DNA from: Ruminococcus sp. UBA4385 | GTDB lineage: Bacteria > Bacillota_A > Clostridia > Oscillospirales > Ruminococcaceae | Assembly: GCA_002391065.1 (NCBI GenBank) | Contig: DGRP01000008.1 | Coordinates: 45,829 to 109,828 of the forward strand | Length of the DNA: 64,000 nucleotides | Direction: 5' to 3' | Shown: positions 8,103-16,648 of the stretch, piece after piece | How the letters are laid out: each line of letters opens with the position of its first letter | Position numbering within the stretch: position 1 is the stretch's first letter | Translations under genes and position numbers: made by a program | Notes under the pieces: model-generated | Databases searched by the model: none | What the model was told of the DNA's origin: nothing | The model's input: the letters and a program-made list of their open reading frames with translations, nothing else

Positions 8103-9133
8103 ATCTGACTGTTCTCTCCCTTGTGACAGGTGCAGAGCTCGTTCTCGGATATACTCTTGGGCGGGTGCTGATACCCTTTTTCAGGAAGCTTAAAACAGGC
8201 AAGTATGACCCATATATAGGAGACCGCTTCAGGCAGGACGGCTCAGAGCCGAGAATGGGCGGAGCACTCATCTTTATATGTATGGTTATCGGAACGCTTA
8301 TCGGCACTGCCTTTTTCTCCTCTCACGGAGAGCTTTCGGGCAGGGCTGACCTGAGACTTATTCTGACAGCAGTTTCCGCCTGCGGAATAATGTGCGCACT
8401 CGGGCTGCATGAGGATATGCTCAGAGACAAGGGCGTTTTTGCTTCAATGAAGCCGTTTTATAAGCACGCCTGCCGCTTTGCGGTGATACTGGCTGCGCTT
8501 TATGCATTCAGGTTTTTCGGTATTACACGCACAGAGGTGCTCTTGCCGTTTCGCTGGGGGTATATCGACTTCGGTTATCTTTACCAGCCGTTAATGGCGC
8601 TTTTTGCAGATCTCTTTCTGAGTGCCGTTACAGTCTGCGACTGCCCCTCAGGGAAAACTGAGCTCGGTATTGACGGTCTTTGCCCGACACTTATGATGAT
8701 CTTTTTCATGAGCGTAACAGCAGGGCTCACAGTCATAGGTCTGCACCCCGAGGCAGAGCTTATAAGCTGTGCTGCTATGGGCGCAGCAGGAGGATCTCTC
8801 TTCTGGGGGCTGCACCCCTCAAAGCTTTACTTCGGAGAAAGCGGAGCGCTCACTCTGGGAACTGCGGCGGTGCTCTCCTGTGTGCTTGCAAGAGCAGAGC
8901 TTCTCCTCTTTATCGGGGGCGGAGCAGTGATAGCAGATGCGGTATGTGCATTTTTGCAGTATGCCGTTTTCAGAACGAAAAAGAAGCTTCTCTTCAAGGG
9001 GTATACACTTCATGAGCACCTTAAAAATAAGGGTCGGGGAGAGTTTATGATAATCGGCGCTGCGGCAGGCGTTCAGATGCTTTTTGCAGCAGCCGTGATA
9101 GTTTTTATAGTATATTCAGGTAAGTTTTTATAA
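8099..9133 (+). CDS. Divergent MraY-like phospho-MurNAc-pentapeptide transferase homologue
   Basis: The position after murF, a length of 344 residues, about ten membrane segments and several landmarks identify an MraY homologue. The landmarks are LIPFFRKLKTG near the start, PRMGG, HPSKLYFGESGALTLG and a final LHEHLKNKG. MraY makes lipid I by transferring phospho-MurNAc-pentapeptide to undecaprenyl phosphate. Residues normally held invariant are changed here. The paired Asp of GFLDD reads GLHED, TDGLDGL reads ELGIDGL, MGDTGS reads FGESGA and the HHH motif reads HEH. The protein may be catalytically altered, inactive or regulatory; a canonical mraY could lie elsewhere in the genome. Confidence 0.8.
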   Translation: MNLTVLSLVTGAELVLGYTLGRVLIPFFRKLKTGKYDPYIGDRFRQDGSEPRMGGALIFICMVIGTLIGTAFFSSHGELSGRADLRLILTAVSACGIMCALGLHEDMLRDKGVFASMKPFYKHACRFAVILAALYAFRFFGITRTEVLLPFRWGYIDFGYLYQPLMALFADLFLSAVTVCDCPSGKTELGIDGLCPTLMMIFFMSVTAGLTVIGLHPEAELISCAAMGAAGGSLFWGLHPSKLYFGESGALTLGTAAVLSCVLARAELLLFIGGGAVIADAVCAFLQYAVFRTKKKLLFKGYTLHEHLKNKGRGEFMIIGAAAGVQMLFAAAVIVFIVYSGKFL

Positions 9134-9146
9134 CGGAGGATAAGTA

Positions 9147-10451
9147 TTGGAAGGTAATGAGACTGCCAGAGAAAGGCAGATAGTTTACAGCAGCACTGCG
9201 GGCAAGGCAAGAAAAAAAGAACGCAAAAAGCTGCATTTCAGATTCATTCTCAGCGAGATCGACAAGCCCTTTTTTGTAATAATAATGGTGCTTCTCATAT
9301 TCGGACTGATTATGATGTTCTCAGCAAGCTATGCGTGGGGCATAAGCGACCACAATGACGGCTACTATTATATAAAAAGACAGCTCGAATCAGCAGGCTT
9401 CGGACTTGTTATTATGATGCTGGTGTCATTTCTTGACTATCACTTTTATGTAAATGCAAGGATCGCTCTGTTTTTGTTTGCCGCTTCCGTATTGGTAAAC
9501 GTTTATACGGCAAAATTCGGAGATGAGATAGCAGGCGCAAGGCGCTGGATAATGATAGGACCTGTCAACTTCCAGCCCTCTGAGATAATGAAGGTTACGT
9601 TCATTATGCTTTTTGCCTACCTTGTGGACCACAACTACGAGCGCTTCAAAAAAAGCTGGAAAAACTGTATTGTACCGTTTGCGGTTATTATGGGCATAGT
9701 TTTCTTTATACTCATGCTCCAGAGACATATGTCTGCGGTAATGCTGGTAGGTATTATCGGCATCAGCATGATGTTTATAAGCGGTATGCCCCGAAAGATA
9801 TTCTGGAGATTTATTATAGTCTGCGGAGCTCTCGGAGCACTGTATCTTGTTTATAAGATCAGCTCGGGCTCAGGCTTCAGCTATATCACCGACAGAATCA
9901 AAAGCTGGAAAAACCCGACCTCCGACCCCAGCGGCTCAACCTACCAGACCTATGAGTCGCTTCTGGCTATAGGCTCGGGCGGTCTGTTCGGACTGGGCTT
10001 CGGTGAATCAAGGCAGAAATATATGTATCTGCCCGAATCGCAGAATGACTTCGTTTTCTCGATAGTCTGCGAGGAGCTCGGCTTCGTAGGCGCTATGGTG
10101 GTTGTACTGCTGTTTGCTCTGTTCATTCTCAGAGGCTTCTATATTGCTTCAAGATGCAGAGACAAAGCAGGTATGCTCCTCGGCGCAGGAATTACAATAC
10201 AGATAGGCTCGCAGGCATTTTTCAATATTATGGTTGCCTGCAACGCCTTCCCGAATACGGGTATCTCGCTTCCGTTTTTCAGCTACGGCGGAACTGCTCT
10301 GCTTATTCAGTTGGCTGAGATGGGAATACTTCTGAATATATCACGTCAGGCATCAAGGCTTAAAAATCTCCCACCCGAAGATGAGCAGCCCGATGACGAG
10401 CAGGATACAGAAGAAGAGCCTGTTATGGAAGAGCCCGTAATTCAGGAATAA
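9147..10451 (+). CDS. SEDS glycan polymerase FtsW/SpoVE
   Basis: This polytopic membrane glycosyltransferase polymerises lipid II at the septum with its partner class B PBP. The 434-residue protein has about ten membrane segments. It also has the signature block QNDFVFSIVCEELGFVG near residue 295 and the late FPNTGISLPFFSYGG motif. A highly acidic tail of some 30 residues follows. The start is TTG at 9147, six bases after CGGAGGA (9134-9140). FtsW and SpoVE are not separable by sequence alone; dcw position and the PASTA-PBP neighbour fit either. Confidence 0.93.
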   Translation: MEGNETARERQIVYSSTAGKARKKERKKLHFRFILSEIDKPFFVIIMVLLIFGLIMMFSASYAWGISDHNDGYYYIKRQLESAGFGLVIMMLVSFLDYHFYVNARIALFLFAASVLVNVYTAKFGDEIAGARRWIMIGPVNFQPSEIMKVTFIMLFAYLVDHNYERFKKSWKNCIVPFAVIMGIVFFILMLQRHMSAVMLVGIIGISMMFISGMPRKIFWRFIIVCGALGALYLVYKISSGSGFSYITDRIKSWKNPTSDPSGSTYQTYESLLAIGSGGLFGLGFGESRQKYMYLPESQNDFVFSIVCEELGFVGAMVVVLLFALFILRGFYIASRCRDKAGMLLGAGITIQIGSQAFFNIMVACNAFPNTGISLPFFSYGGTALLIQLAEMGILLNISRQASRLKNLPPEDEQPDDEQDTEEEPVMEEPVIQE

Positions 10452-10474
10452 AATATGAAAGGTGCGTCAGAACT

Positions 10475-11605
10475 ATGCTGAAAGTTCTTCTCGCAGGCGG
10501 AGGCACAGCAGGTCATGTAAATCCTGCCCTCGCTATTGCGGAGATAATAAAAAAGCATTACCACGATTGCGAAATAGCCTTCGCAGGCAACCCCGAAAAG
10601 CTTGAGGCAAAGCTTGTGCCAAAGGCCGGCTATAAGTTCTATTCTATCCGGATAGAAGGCTTCCAGAGACAGATAAACGGCGAAAACATCAAGCGAAATA
10701 TTCATGCTATGGCCTGTCTTATGAAGTCAGGACCCAGAGCAAAGGCTATCATTAAAGACTTTGATCCCGACCTTGTAATAGGTACAGGAGGATATGTCTC
10801 GGGGCCTGTGCTCAGAGCCGCCGCCAAAATGAAGAAAAAAACCGCTATCCATGAGCAGAATGCCTTCCCCGGTGTGACGAACAAGATACTCGCCAAGAAG
10901 GTCGACGAGGTCATGCTTACTGTGGAAGAGGCTAAAAAGTACTTCCCCGAAAATGCAAGCATGACTGTTACGGGACTGCCTGTAAGAGGTGCGTTCAATA
11001 CGATGTCGAAGCTTGATGCAAAGGCTCAGCTCGGGTTTGCCGCAGATGAGGTCTGTGTACTCTCCACAGGAGGAAGCCTCGGAGCACAGACTCTTAACGA
11101 AAAGGTAGCTGCACTGCTCAGATGGTATCAGGATAATGATGTGAAAGTAAATCATGTTCACTCCTACGGCACATACAAGGGCTATAAGGACTTTGTGCTG
11201 AAGCTTGAACAGAGCGGTGTAAAGATAAGCGATAATAAAAGGCTTATCATCAAAGACTACATAAATATGCCCGTCGCTATGGCGGCGGCTGATCTGGTAA
11301 TTTCAAGGTGCGGTGCCGCTTCCCTCGCCGAGCTTGAAGCAGTCGGCAGAGCAGCAGTGCTCATACCCTCACCGCACGTTGCCGAAAACCACCAGTACTA
11401 CAACGGAATGGTGCTCCAGAATGCAGGTGCTGCCACGGTCATTGAAGAGAAGGATCTCACTGATGAGAACTTCATCGAGACGGTAAAAGGCTACATCGAA
11501 AGCCCTGACAAGCTCGAAAAGAGCGCCAAAAATGCAAGATCCCTTCATGTCGCAGACACCGAGGACAGAATATTCGGTGTATTAAGTAAGCTTATAGACA
11601 AATAG
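10475..11605 (+). CDS. murG: UDP-GlcNAc:lipid I GlcNAc transferase MurG
   Basis: This peripheral membrane GT-B glycosyltransferase makes lipid II. The 376-residue protein starts with LLAGGGTAGHVNPALAIAE, the lipid-acceptor glycine loop, and has HEQNAFPG near residue 124. The donor-binding block ISRCGAASLAELEAVG lies near residue 275, followed by IPSPHVAENHQ. A GAAAGGTG lies about 11 bases upstream of the ATG. It sits between ftsW and an uncharacterised membrane-protein gene. Confidence 0.97.
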   Translation: MLKVLLAGGGTAGHVNPALAIAEIIKKHYHDCEIAFAGNPEKLEAKLVPKAGYKFYSIRIEGFQRQINGENIKRNIHAMACLMKSGPRAKAIIKDFDPDLVIGTGGYVSGPVLRAAAKMKKKTAIHEQNAFPGVTNKILAKKVDEVMLTVEEAKKYFPENASMTVTGLPVRGAFNTMSKLDAKAQLGFAADEVCVLSTGGSLGAQTLNEKVAALLRWYQDNDVKVNHVHSYGTYKGYKDFVLKLEQSGVKISDNKRLIIKDYINMPVAMAAADLVISRCGAASLAELEAVGRAAVLIPSPHVAENHQYYNGMVLQNAGAATVIEEKDLTDENFIETVKGYIESPDKLEKSAKNARSLHVADTEDRIFGVLSKLIDK

Positions 11606-11628
11606 ACACGACAAGGAATGAAAAATTA

Positions 11629-12558
11629 ATGGATAATAATTACAGAAGATACAACAAAAAAGGCTCAATGGACAGTATCAGTACACCTGATACCGATAAA
11701 ATCATTGCCCTTTCCGATCCGAAGTTCGGAAACAAGGATGACATCAACTCCAAGGCTGATAAGATTTTTATCGGCGAGCAGAGAGTCAGACAGGACCGCT
11801 TCGACAGAGCTACAAAGTCCTATGATGATGTGAGCCTGCATACTGCCGAGGAGCTCGAACAGATGCGCAGAGAGCAGGAAAATGACCTTATGCGCTATGC
11901 TGCAAAGAAGCCTGCTCAGGCAGCCACAGGACTTGCAAAGGGAACTAAGATAGGTCATTCCTATGTGAAGAGATCAACTATCGTGAAACTCGTTGTCATT
12001 CTTGTTGTGGGACTGCTGGTGCTGATATTTTTCTTCCCGCCGTTTTTCTCAAGCAATGCGGATATGAGTAAGGTCAAGCTTGACGAAGACCCATTTGAGG
12101 GAATGGGAATGACTGACTTCAAAACTTATGCGCTGTCAAACTATTCGGTCTATAATGAGAATGCCTTCTCTTCCGAAGACCCCGAAAATTACAGAGTTGC
12201 AGACCTTGTTTTCACAATCAGAAACACTTCACCTCTGGAGCTTAAAATACCCCAGTATGATGTGTTCAGAGTTTCAGGTGACTATAAGGATAAGATATGC
12301 TATGCCTCATCTATGATAAAGGATTCAGAAGGTAAGGTAGTAGGAGATATTATCCCCGGCTTCTCAAGCAAGGAGGTTACTGTAAGAGTAATGGTAAATG
12401 TCAGCGATATGGACGATTCACAGTTTGATGACTGCGTATCCTCTCTCATCATTGCTACCGAGGGCGCTCAGAAAAAGATAACCAAATCAGCTTACATACC
12501 ATGTATACCCGCATTTATGCCCGTATCCAATAACATCACTCTCAGCCTTACCGATTAA
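11629..12558 (+). CDS. Single-pass membrane protein of unknown function within the dcw cluster
   Basis: I do not recognise this 309-residue protein. It has about 118 charged, probably disordered cytoplasmic residues, one strong membrane segment near 121-141 (LVVILVVGLLVLIFFFPPFF) and an outside domain of about 160 residues with a beta-rich pattern. The topology resembles divisome proteins such as FtsQ or FtsL. It is co-oriented and tightly packed between murG and murA, with AAGGAATG before the ATG. The outer segment VADLVFTIRNTSPLELKI recalls domains built around a conserved beta-sandwich, but no family can be named. A role in division or wall assembly is inferred from position only. Confidence 0.8.
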   Translation: MDNNYRRYNKKGSMDSISTPDTDKIIALSDPKFGNKDDINSKADKIFIGEQRVRQDRFDRATKSYDDVSLHTAEELEQMRREQENDLMRYAAKKPAQAATGLAKGTKIGHSYVKRSTIVKLVVILVVGLLVLIFFFPPFFSSNADMSKVKLDEDPFEGMGMTDFKTYALSNYSVYNENAFSSEDPENYRVADLVFTIRNTSPLELKIPQYDVFRVSGDYKDKICYASSMIKDSEGKVVGDIIPGFSSKEVTVRVMVNVSDMDDSQFDDCVSSLIIATEGAQKKITKSAYIPCIPAFMPVSNNITLSLTD

Positions 12559-12622
12559 GCCCTGCACCTAAAGCTCCGCTTCCGCATAATATAAGTCATA
12601 ATGACGACAGGGAGTGGGTCTT

Positions 12623-13882
12623 ATGCAGAGACTTGTTATAAAAGGCGGAAATCAGCTCTCAGGTGAGCTGACTGTGCAGGGTGCTAAAAACAGCGCTCTG
12701 CCAATACTTGCAGGCTGTGTGCTTGCAGGCTCACAGGTGAAGCTTCGGGGTATTCCCGAGCTTTCAGATGTGTATGCCGCCTGCAGGATACTTGCAAGCT
12801 TAGGTGTAAAAACTACATTCGAGGGCGGTACAGTTACCGCCGACCCCACAGGCATAAGCAGTATTCACGTTCCCGAGGAGCTTATGAGACAGATGCGCTC
12901 ATCAATTGTTTTCCTCGGAGCTGTTCTCGGAAAAACAGGCGCCTGCAGGCTTTCCTTCCCCGGGGGCTGTGAGCTCGGTCCGAGACCTATTGATATGCAC
13001 CTGAGAGCACTCAGGCAGATGGGAGTAAAAATAACCGAAAAGTACGGCGAGCTTATCTGTGAGTGTCCTCACGGGATCAAGGGCGCTGTGATCAATCTGC
13101 CGTTCCCCTCGGTGGGTGCTACGGAGAACATAATGCTCTGCGCCGCCCTCGCTGACGGAGAAACTGTCATCAGCAATGCGGCAAGGGAACCCGAAATAGA
13201 AGATTTGGCTGAGTTTCTCAGGCACTGCGGTGCAAGGATAATCGGCGGATCATCGGGGACTATCCGCATTAAAGGCGTGAAGAAGCTTCACGGCTGCGAA
13301 TACACGGTAATGCCCGACAGGATATGTGCGGCAACCTTTATGGCCGCAGCAGCAATCACAGGCGGAGAGGTTATCCTCAAAGGTGCGAGAGCACAGGACT
13401 TGGGCGCTGTTACCGATGTATTCAGACAGGCGGGCTGCCTTGTTTCAGACAGCTCAGACAGGATATACTTATGTGCTAAAAAGCCACTCAGAGCAGTACG
13501 GGATATAAAAACACTTCCCTACCCCGGTTTCCCGACAGATGCACAGGCACCTGTGATGGCAATGCTCTGTAAGGCAAAGGGCACAAGCGTTATTACCGAA
13601 ACGATTTTCAGCAGCCGCTTCAGACACGTTGATGAGCTTGCCCGAATGGGCGCAGACATCAAGACCGAGGGCAGAACCGCTGTAGTAACAGGGGTGAGAG
13701 AGCTCTACGGAACAGGGGTAGTTGCCCCCGACCTGAGAGGCGGTGCGGCTCTTGTGTGTGCGGCGCTTGCTGCTCAGGGGGAAAGCACAGTCACAAATAT
13801 AGGCCTCATAGACAGAGGCTATGAAAAGATAGAGAAAACACTTGCTCAGCTTGGAGCAGACATCAGACGAGAAAACTGTTAA
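12623..13882 (+). CDS. murA: UDP-GlcNAc 1-carboxyvinyltransferase MurA
   Basis: MurA transfers enolpyruvate from phosphoenolpyruvate to UDP-GlcNAc, the first committed step of peptidoglycan synthesis. The 419-residue product begins with GGNQLSGELTVQGAKNSALP. It has the active-site cysteine in FPGGCELGPRPID (near 117, the fosfomycin target), FPTDAQAPVMA and DLRGGAALV. ATG 12623 is chosen because AGGGAG (12609-12614) precedes it by eight bases; a GTG at 12614 would overlap that site. Gram-positives often have two MurA paralogues; this is the copy linked to the dcw cluster. Confidence 0.95.
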   Translation: MQRLVIKGGNQLSGELTVQGAKNSALPILAGCVLAGSQVKLRGIPELSDVYAACRILASLGVKTTFEGGTVTADPTGISSIHVPEELMRQMRSSIVFLGAVLGKTGACRLSFPGGCELGPRPIDMHLRALRQMGVKITEKYGELICECPHGIKGAVINLPFPSVGATENIMLCAALADGETVISNAAREPEIEDLAEFLRHCGARIIGGSSGTIRIKGVKKLHGCEYTVMPDRICAATFMAAAAITGGEVILKGARAQDLGAVTDVFRQAGCLVSDSSDRIYLCAKKPLRAVRDIKTLPYPGFPTDAQAPVMAMLCKAKGTSVITETIFSSRFRHVDELARMGADIKTEGRTAVVTGVRELYGTGVVAPDLRGGAALVCAALAAQGESTVTNIGLIDRGYEKIEKTLAQLGADIRRENC

Positions 13883-13894
13883 GGAAAGGTAAAA

Positions 13895-14944
13895 ATGAGC
13901 GATAACGAAGAGTTTAACGAGAACAACAACATAGAAAGCGTAAATGAAGCCGAGCTCAAGGCTTACGTTGAGGAGCTTAAAACTGCAAGAATGCGTAATC
14001 TGTACATCGGAAGTATCTTTATTGTGCTTGCGATAATACTGATTGCGTGTCTTGTGTTTTTCTTCAATATCGAAACAATACAGATCGAGGGCATTACCCT
14101 CTACGGCGATGAGCAGATACAGGTAGTGGGCGGCGTGCAAAACGGTCAGAACCTTATAAGGCTCGATACCGATGTGGTTGAGGAAAGACTTAAAAATAAC
14201 CTCGTTTATATCGAGGACGTAAAGGTACAGCAGAAGCTCCCCTCTACCCTTGTGATAACCTGCACAGAGGCCGAAAAAGCCGTTGACATTGAGGAAAGCG
14301 GTTCGTACTACGTTATATCCTCCTCGGGCAAGGTGCTTGAGCAGAGCGCTCAGCCGACAGGGAAAATACCCGTAATCAAGGGCTTTGAGCTTAAAAGCAA
14401 AACCCCCGGAGAAGAGCTTGCCTCAAAGGATTCTCTGAAAACCGATATACTCAGTCAGCTTCTTGCCGGCATTCAGGATAACCACTATAAGAGAATTACC
14501 TACATTGATATGAGTGACCGTTCAGATATAAAAATCCTCTATGATGAGCGTATCGAGATAAGGCTCGGAAGCTCCGTTGATATAGAGTCGAAGCTCACTC
14601 AGATAAAGGCTGTCATCGACAGGCAGAGAGATGACTATGAGGGTACTATCATCTACAATAGTATAGAAAGCGGTATCTCCGCTATCCCTAAGGAGAAAGA
14701 CTTTCCTGTGATCCCTGTTCAGGCTGATGCCGACAGCTCTTCATCTGCCGAGGACGAAACCTCGCAGGCACAGACAGATGCAGGCACTCAGGAGGAGTTC
14801 CCCGCCGACAACAATACCGACGGCTGGCAGACCGACGACGGTACAGCCCTGAATGACGGCTGGCAGGACGGTACCGCCGATAATACATGGCAGGACAACG
14901 GTGACTATAATTGGCAGACGGATTATACAGAGCAGGGCTGGTAA
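13895..14944 (+). CDS. ftsQ: Cell division protein FtsQ/DivIB
   Basis: This bitopic divisome protein connects early and late division proteins. The 349-residue product has an acidic cytoplasmic N-terminus and one membrane segment (about 38-60). A POTRA-type domain follows (ETIQIEGITLYGDEQI and the LPSTLVITCTE block), then a beta domain. The last 90 residues are a low-complexity S/D/T/Q-rich tail with repeated WQ pairs that FtsQ proteins normally lack. The gene starts 12 bases after murA and is the last before the separately promoted ftsZ. There is no ftsA. Confidence 0.88.
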   Translation: MSDNEEFNENNNIESVNEAELKAYVEELKTARMRNLYIGSIFIVLAIILIACLVFFFNIETIQIEGITLYGDEQIQVVGGVQNGQNLIRLDTDVVEERLKNNLVYIEDVKVQQKLPSTLVITCTEAEKAVDIEESGSYYVISSSGKVLEQSAQPTGKIPVIKGFELKSKTPGEELASKDSLKTDILSQLLAGIQDNHYKRITYIDMSDRSDIKILYDERIEIRLGSSVDIESKLTQIKAVIDRQRDDYEGTIIYNSIESGISAIPKEKDFPVIPVQADADSSSSAEDETSQAQTDAGTQEEFPADNNTDGWQTDDGTALNDGWQDGTADNTWQDNGDYNWQTDYTEQGW

Positions 14945-15038
14945 GTCGAAAAACTGTATAAGTTGTACAAATTTTCGGTCAGATATCGTCGTTTAATGAA
15001 TAATTAATAAAAATTTTATGTGGTCAGGGTAATACCTC

Positions 15039-15075
15039 TTTACATTTTGACGAAAATGTGATAATATATTATTGT
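15039..15075 (+). promoter_or_regulatory. Candidate promoter region for ftsZ
   Basis: Two overlapping possibilities exist: TTTACA (15039-15044), 17 bp, TAATAT (15062-15067), or TTGACG (15047-15052), 17 bp, TATTGT (15070-15075). Either gives a leader of about 100 bases. The 237-base gap after ftsQ supports separate ftsZ transcription. Confidence 0.55.
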
Positions 15076-15181
15076 ATCGCTTTGTGTCCCTTTGTGTGCA
15101 TAAGCATATCAAAGCAGGAACAAAAAGGAAGTCTGTATATATATAGAAGACGTAAAAATACGTTATGGGAGGACGTTCATT

Positions 15182-16330
15182 ATGAGTTATGAGTTCGTAG
15201 AAGAGCCTGTGATCGGAGCTAAGATCAAAGTAATCGGTGTCGGCGGCGGCGGCGGAAACGCACTTAATTGTATCGCTGCAGCAGGTATCGAAGGAAATGT
15301 TGAGTACATAGCTGTTAATACCGATATACAGGCACTCAAAAAGTCAAATGCTACAAGACAGATCCAGATCGGCGCAAAGCTGACTCACGGTCTCGGTGCA
15401 GGCGCAAAGCCTGAGATAGGCGAGGCTTCTGCTCAGGAGAGCAGAGATGAGATCGCTGAGGCTATCGCTGATGCTGATATGGTATTTATAACCGCAGGTA
15501 TGGGCGGCGGCACAGGTACAGGAGCTGCTCCCGTTGTTGCTGAGATCGCTCAGTCACTTGATAAGCTCACTATCGCAGTTGTTACAAAGCCCTTCAAGTT
15601 TGAGGGTGCCAAGAAGATGGAGAGAGCCGAAAAGGGTATCGAGGCTCTGACCAATAACGTTGATGCTCTCATCGTTATTCCTAACCAGAACCTTATCACA
15701 AATGAGATGCGCCTTACAATGAAGCAGTCCTATGCTATTGCTGATGACGTGCTCAAGACTGACGTTATCGCTATTGCTGAGATAATCACAAGACATGATG
15801 ACATCAACGTTGACTTTGCTGACGTTACCACTATCCTCAAGAACGCAGGAAGAGCTCATATCGCTCTTGGCCACGGCGAGGGCAAGGATAAGGTTGCTGA
15901 TATTATTTCTCAGGTTGTAGCTTCAGACCTGCTTGAGACATCTATCACAGGCGCAAGAAGACTTATCGTAAATGTAACAATGAGCGAGGATCTTCTTATC
16001 AGCGACATGGATGAGCTTACCGCAGCTATCGCAGATGCTGCTGATGAGGGCGCTGAGATAATCTTCGGTAACGGTACGGATCCCGATTCCAAGGACAGCA
16101 TGGACGTTACAGTTATTGCCGCTGACTTTATTGACAGAGGCGACCAGCCTGTTGCTGAGCAGCCCGCAAGACCTTTTACTTCAAGCTTCGCACCTAATGC
16201 AGGTGATGCTGCTGCAAGAAAGGCCGCTGATGCTAAGGCAGATGCAGAGGCTATGCAGAGAGCAGGGGTTAAGGCTGCAGGAAATACTGATTATTACGAC
16301 GATATCTTCAATATTTTCAAGAATAAATAA
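15182..16330 (+). CDS. ftsZ: Cell division GTPase FtsZ
   Basis: This tubulin homologue polymerises into the Z-ring at mid-cell. The 382-residue protein has the nucleotide-binding GVGGGGGNALN (about 19-29), the tubulin signature GGGTGTGAAP (about 107-116) and a T7-loop region (DFADVTTILKNAGRAHIALG). The variable linker is short and alanine-rich. The extreme C-terminus, DDIFNIFKNK, is a divergent form of the usual conserved tail that binds FtsA or SepF; ftsA is absent from this cluster. GGGAGGA precedes the ATG. Confidence 0.98.
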   Translation: MSYEFVEEPVIGAKIKVIGVGGGGGNALNCIAAAGIEGNVEYIAVNTDIQALKKSNATRQIQIGAKLTHGLGAGAKPEIGEASAQESRDEIAEAIADADMVFITAGMGGGTGTGAAPVVAEIAQSLDKLTIAVVTKPFKFEGAKKMERAEKGIEALTNNVDALIVIPNQNLITNEMRLTMKQSYAIADDVLKTDVIAIAEIITRHDDINVDFADVTTILKNAGRAHIALGHGEGKDKVADIISQVVASDLLETSITGARRLIVNVTMSEDLLISDMDELTAAIADAADEGAEIIFGNGTDPDSKDSMDVTVIAADFIDRGDQPVAEQPARPFTSSFAPNAGDAAARKAADAKADAEAMQRAGVKAAGNTDYYDDIFNIFKNK

Positions 16331-16350
16331 GTTCGTAACCGGATTTTACG

Positions 16351-16376
16351 GGCGGATCGTAAGCGGTCCGCCTTTT
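16351..16376 (+). terminator. Rho-independent terminator after ftsZ
   Basis: GGCGGA (16351-16356) pairs with TCCGCC (16367-16372), the stem can extend by two more pairs, and four T follow. It closes the dcw cluster. Confidence 0.75.
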
Positions 16377-16462
16377 CACACCTCTTGCGCGAAAACGTTT
16401 TCAGAAAATCCGTGATAGTTTTTGAAAATTTCAGAAAAAAAGAAATTTTTTCGTTAAATCCC

Positions 16463-16491
16463 TTGAAATTTTCTTAGTTTTTTGATATAAT
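16463..16491 (+). promoter_or_regulatory. Distal sigma-A promoter of the divIVA-like gene
   Basis: TTGAAA (16463-16468), exactly 17 bp, TATAAT (16486-16491). It is the upstream member of a tandem pair in an AT-rich 318-base gap. The rest of the gap beyond the ftsZ terminator shows no gene. Confidence 0.75.
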
Positions 16492-16586
16492 AGTTATGGT
16501 CAAAAACAGCAGACTTGGCATTTTGAATAAAATAATTAAACAAATTTGTACGGAATAATGAAATTTATTAAAAGTGTACATTTCTG

Positions 16587-16615
16587 TTGAAAAAAATAAA
16601 CTTTTATAGTATAAT
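16587..16615 (+). promoter_or_regulatory. Proximal sigma-A promoter of the divIVA-like gene
   Basis: TTGAAA (16587-16592), 17 bp, TATAAT (16610-16615). Transcription from near 16622 would give a leader of about 27 bases carrying GGGAGGA. Confidence 0.85.
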
Positions 16616-16648
16616 TATATTAATATAAAAATTTTGGGAGGAATCGCT

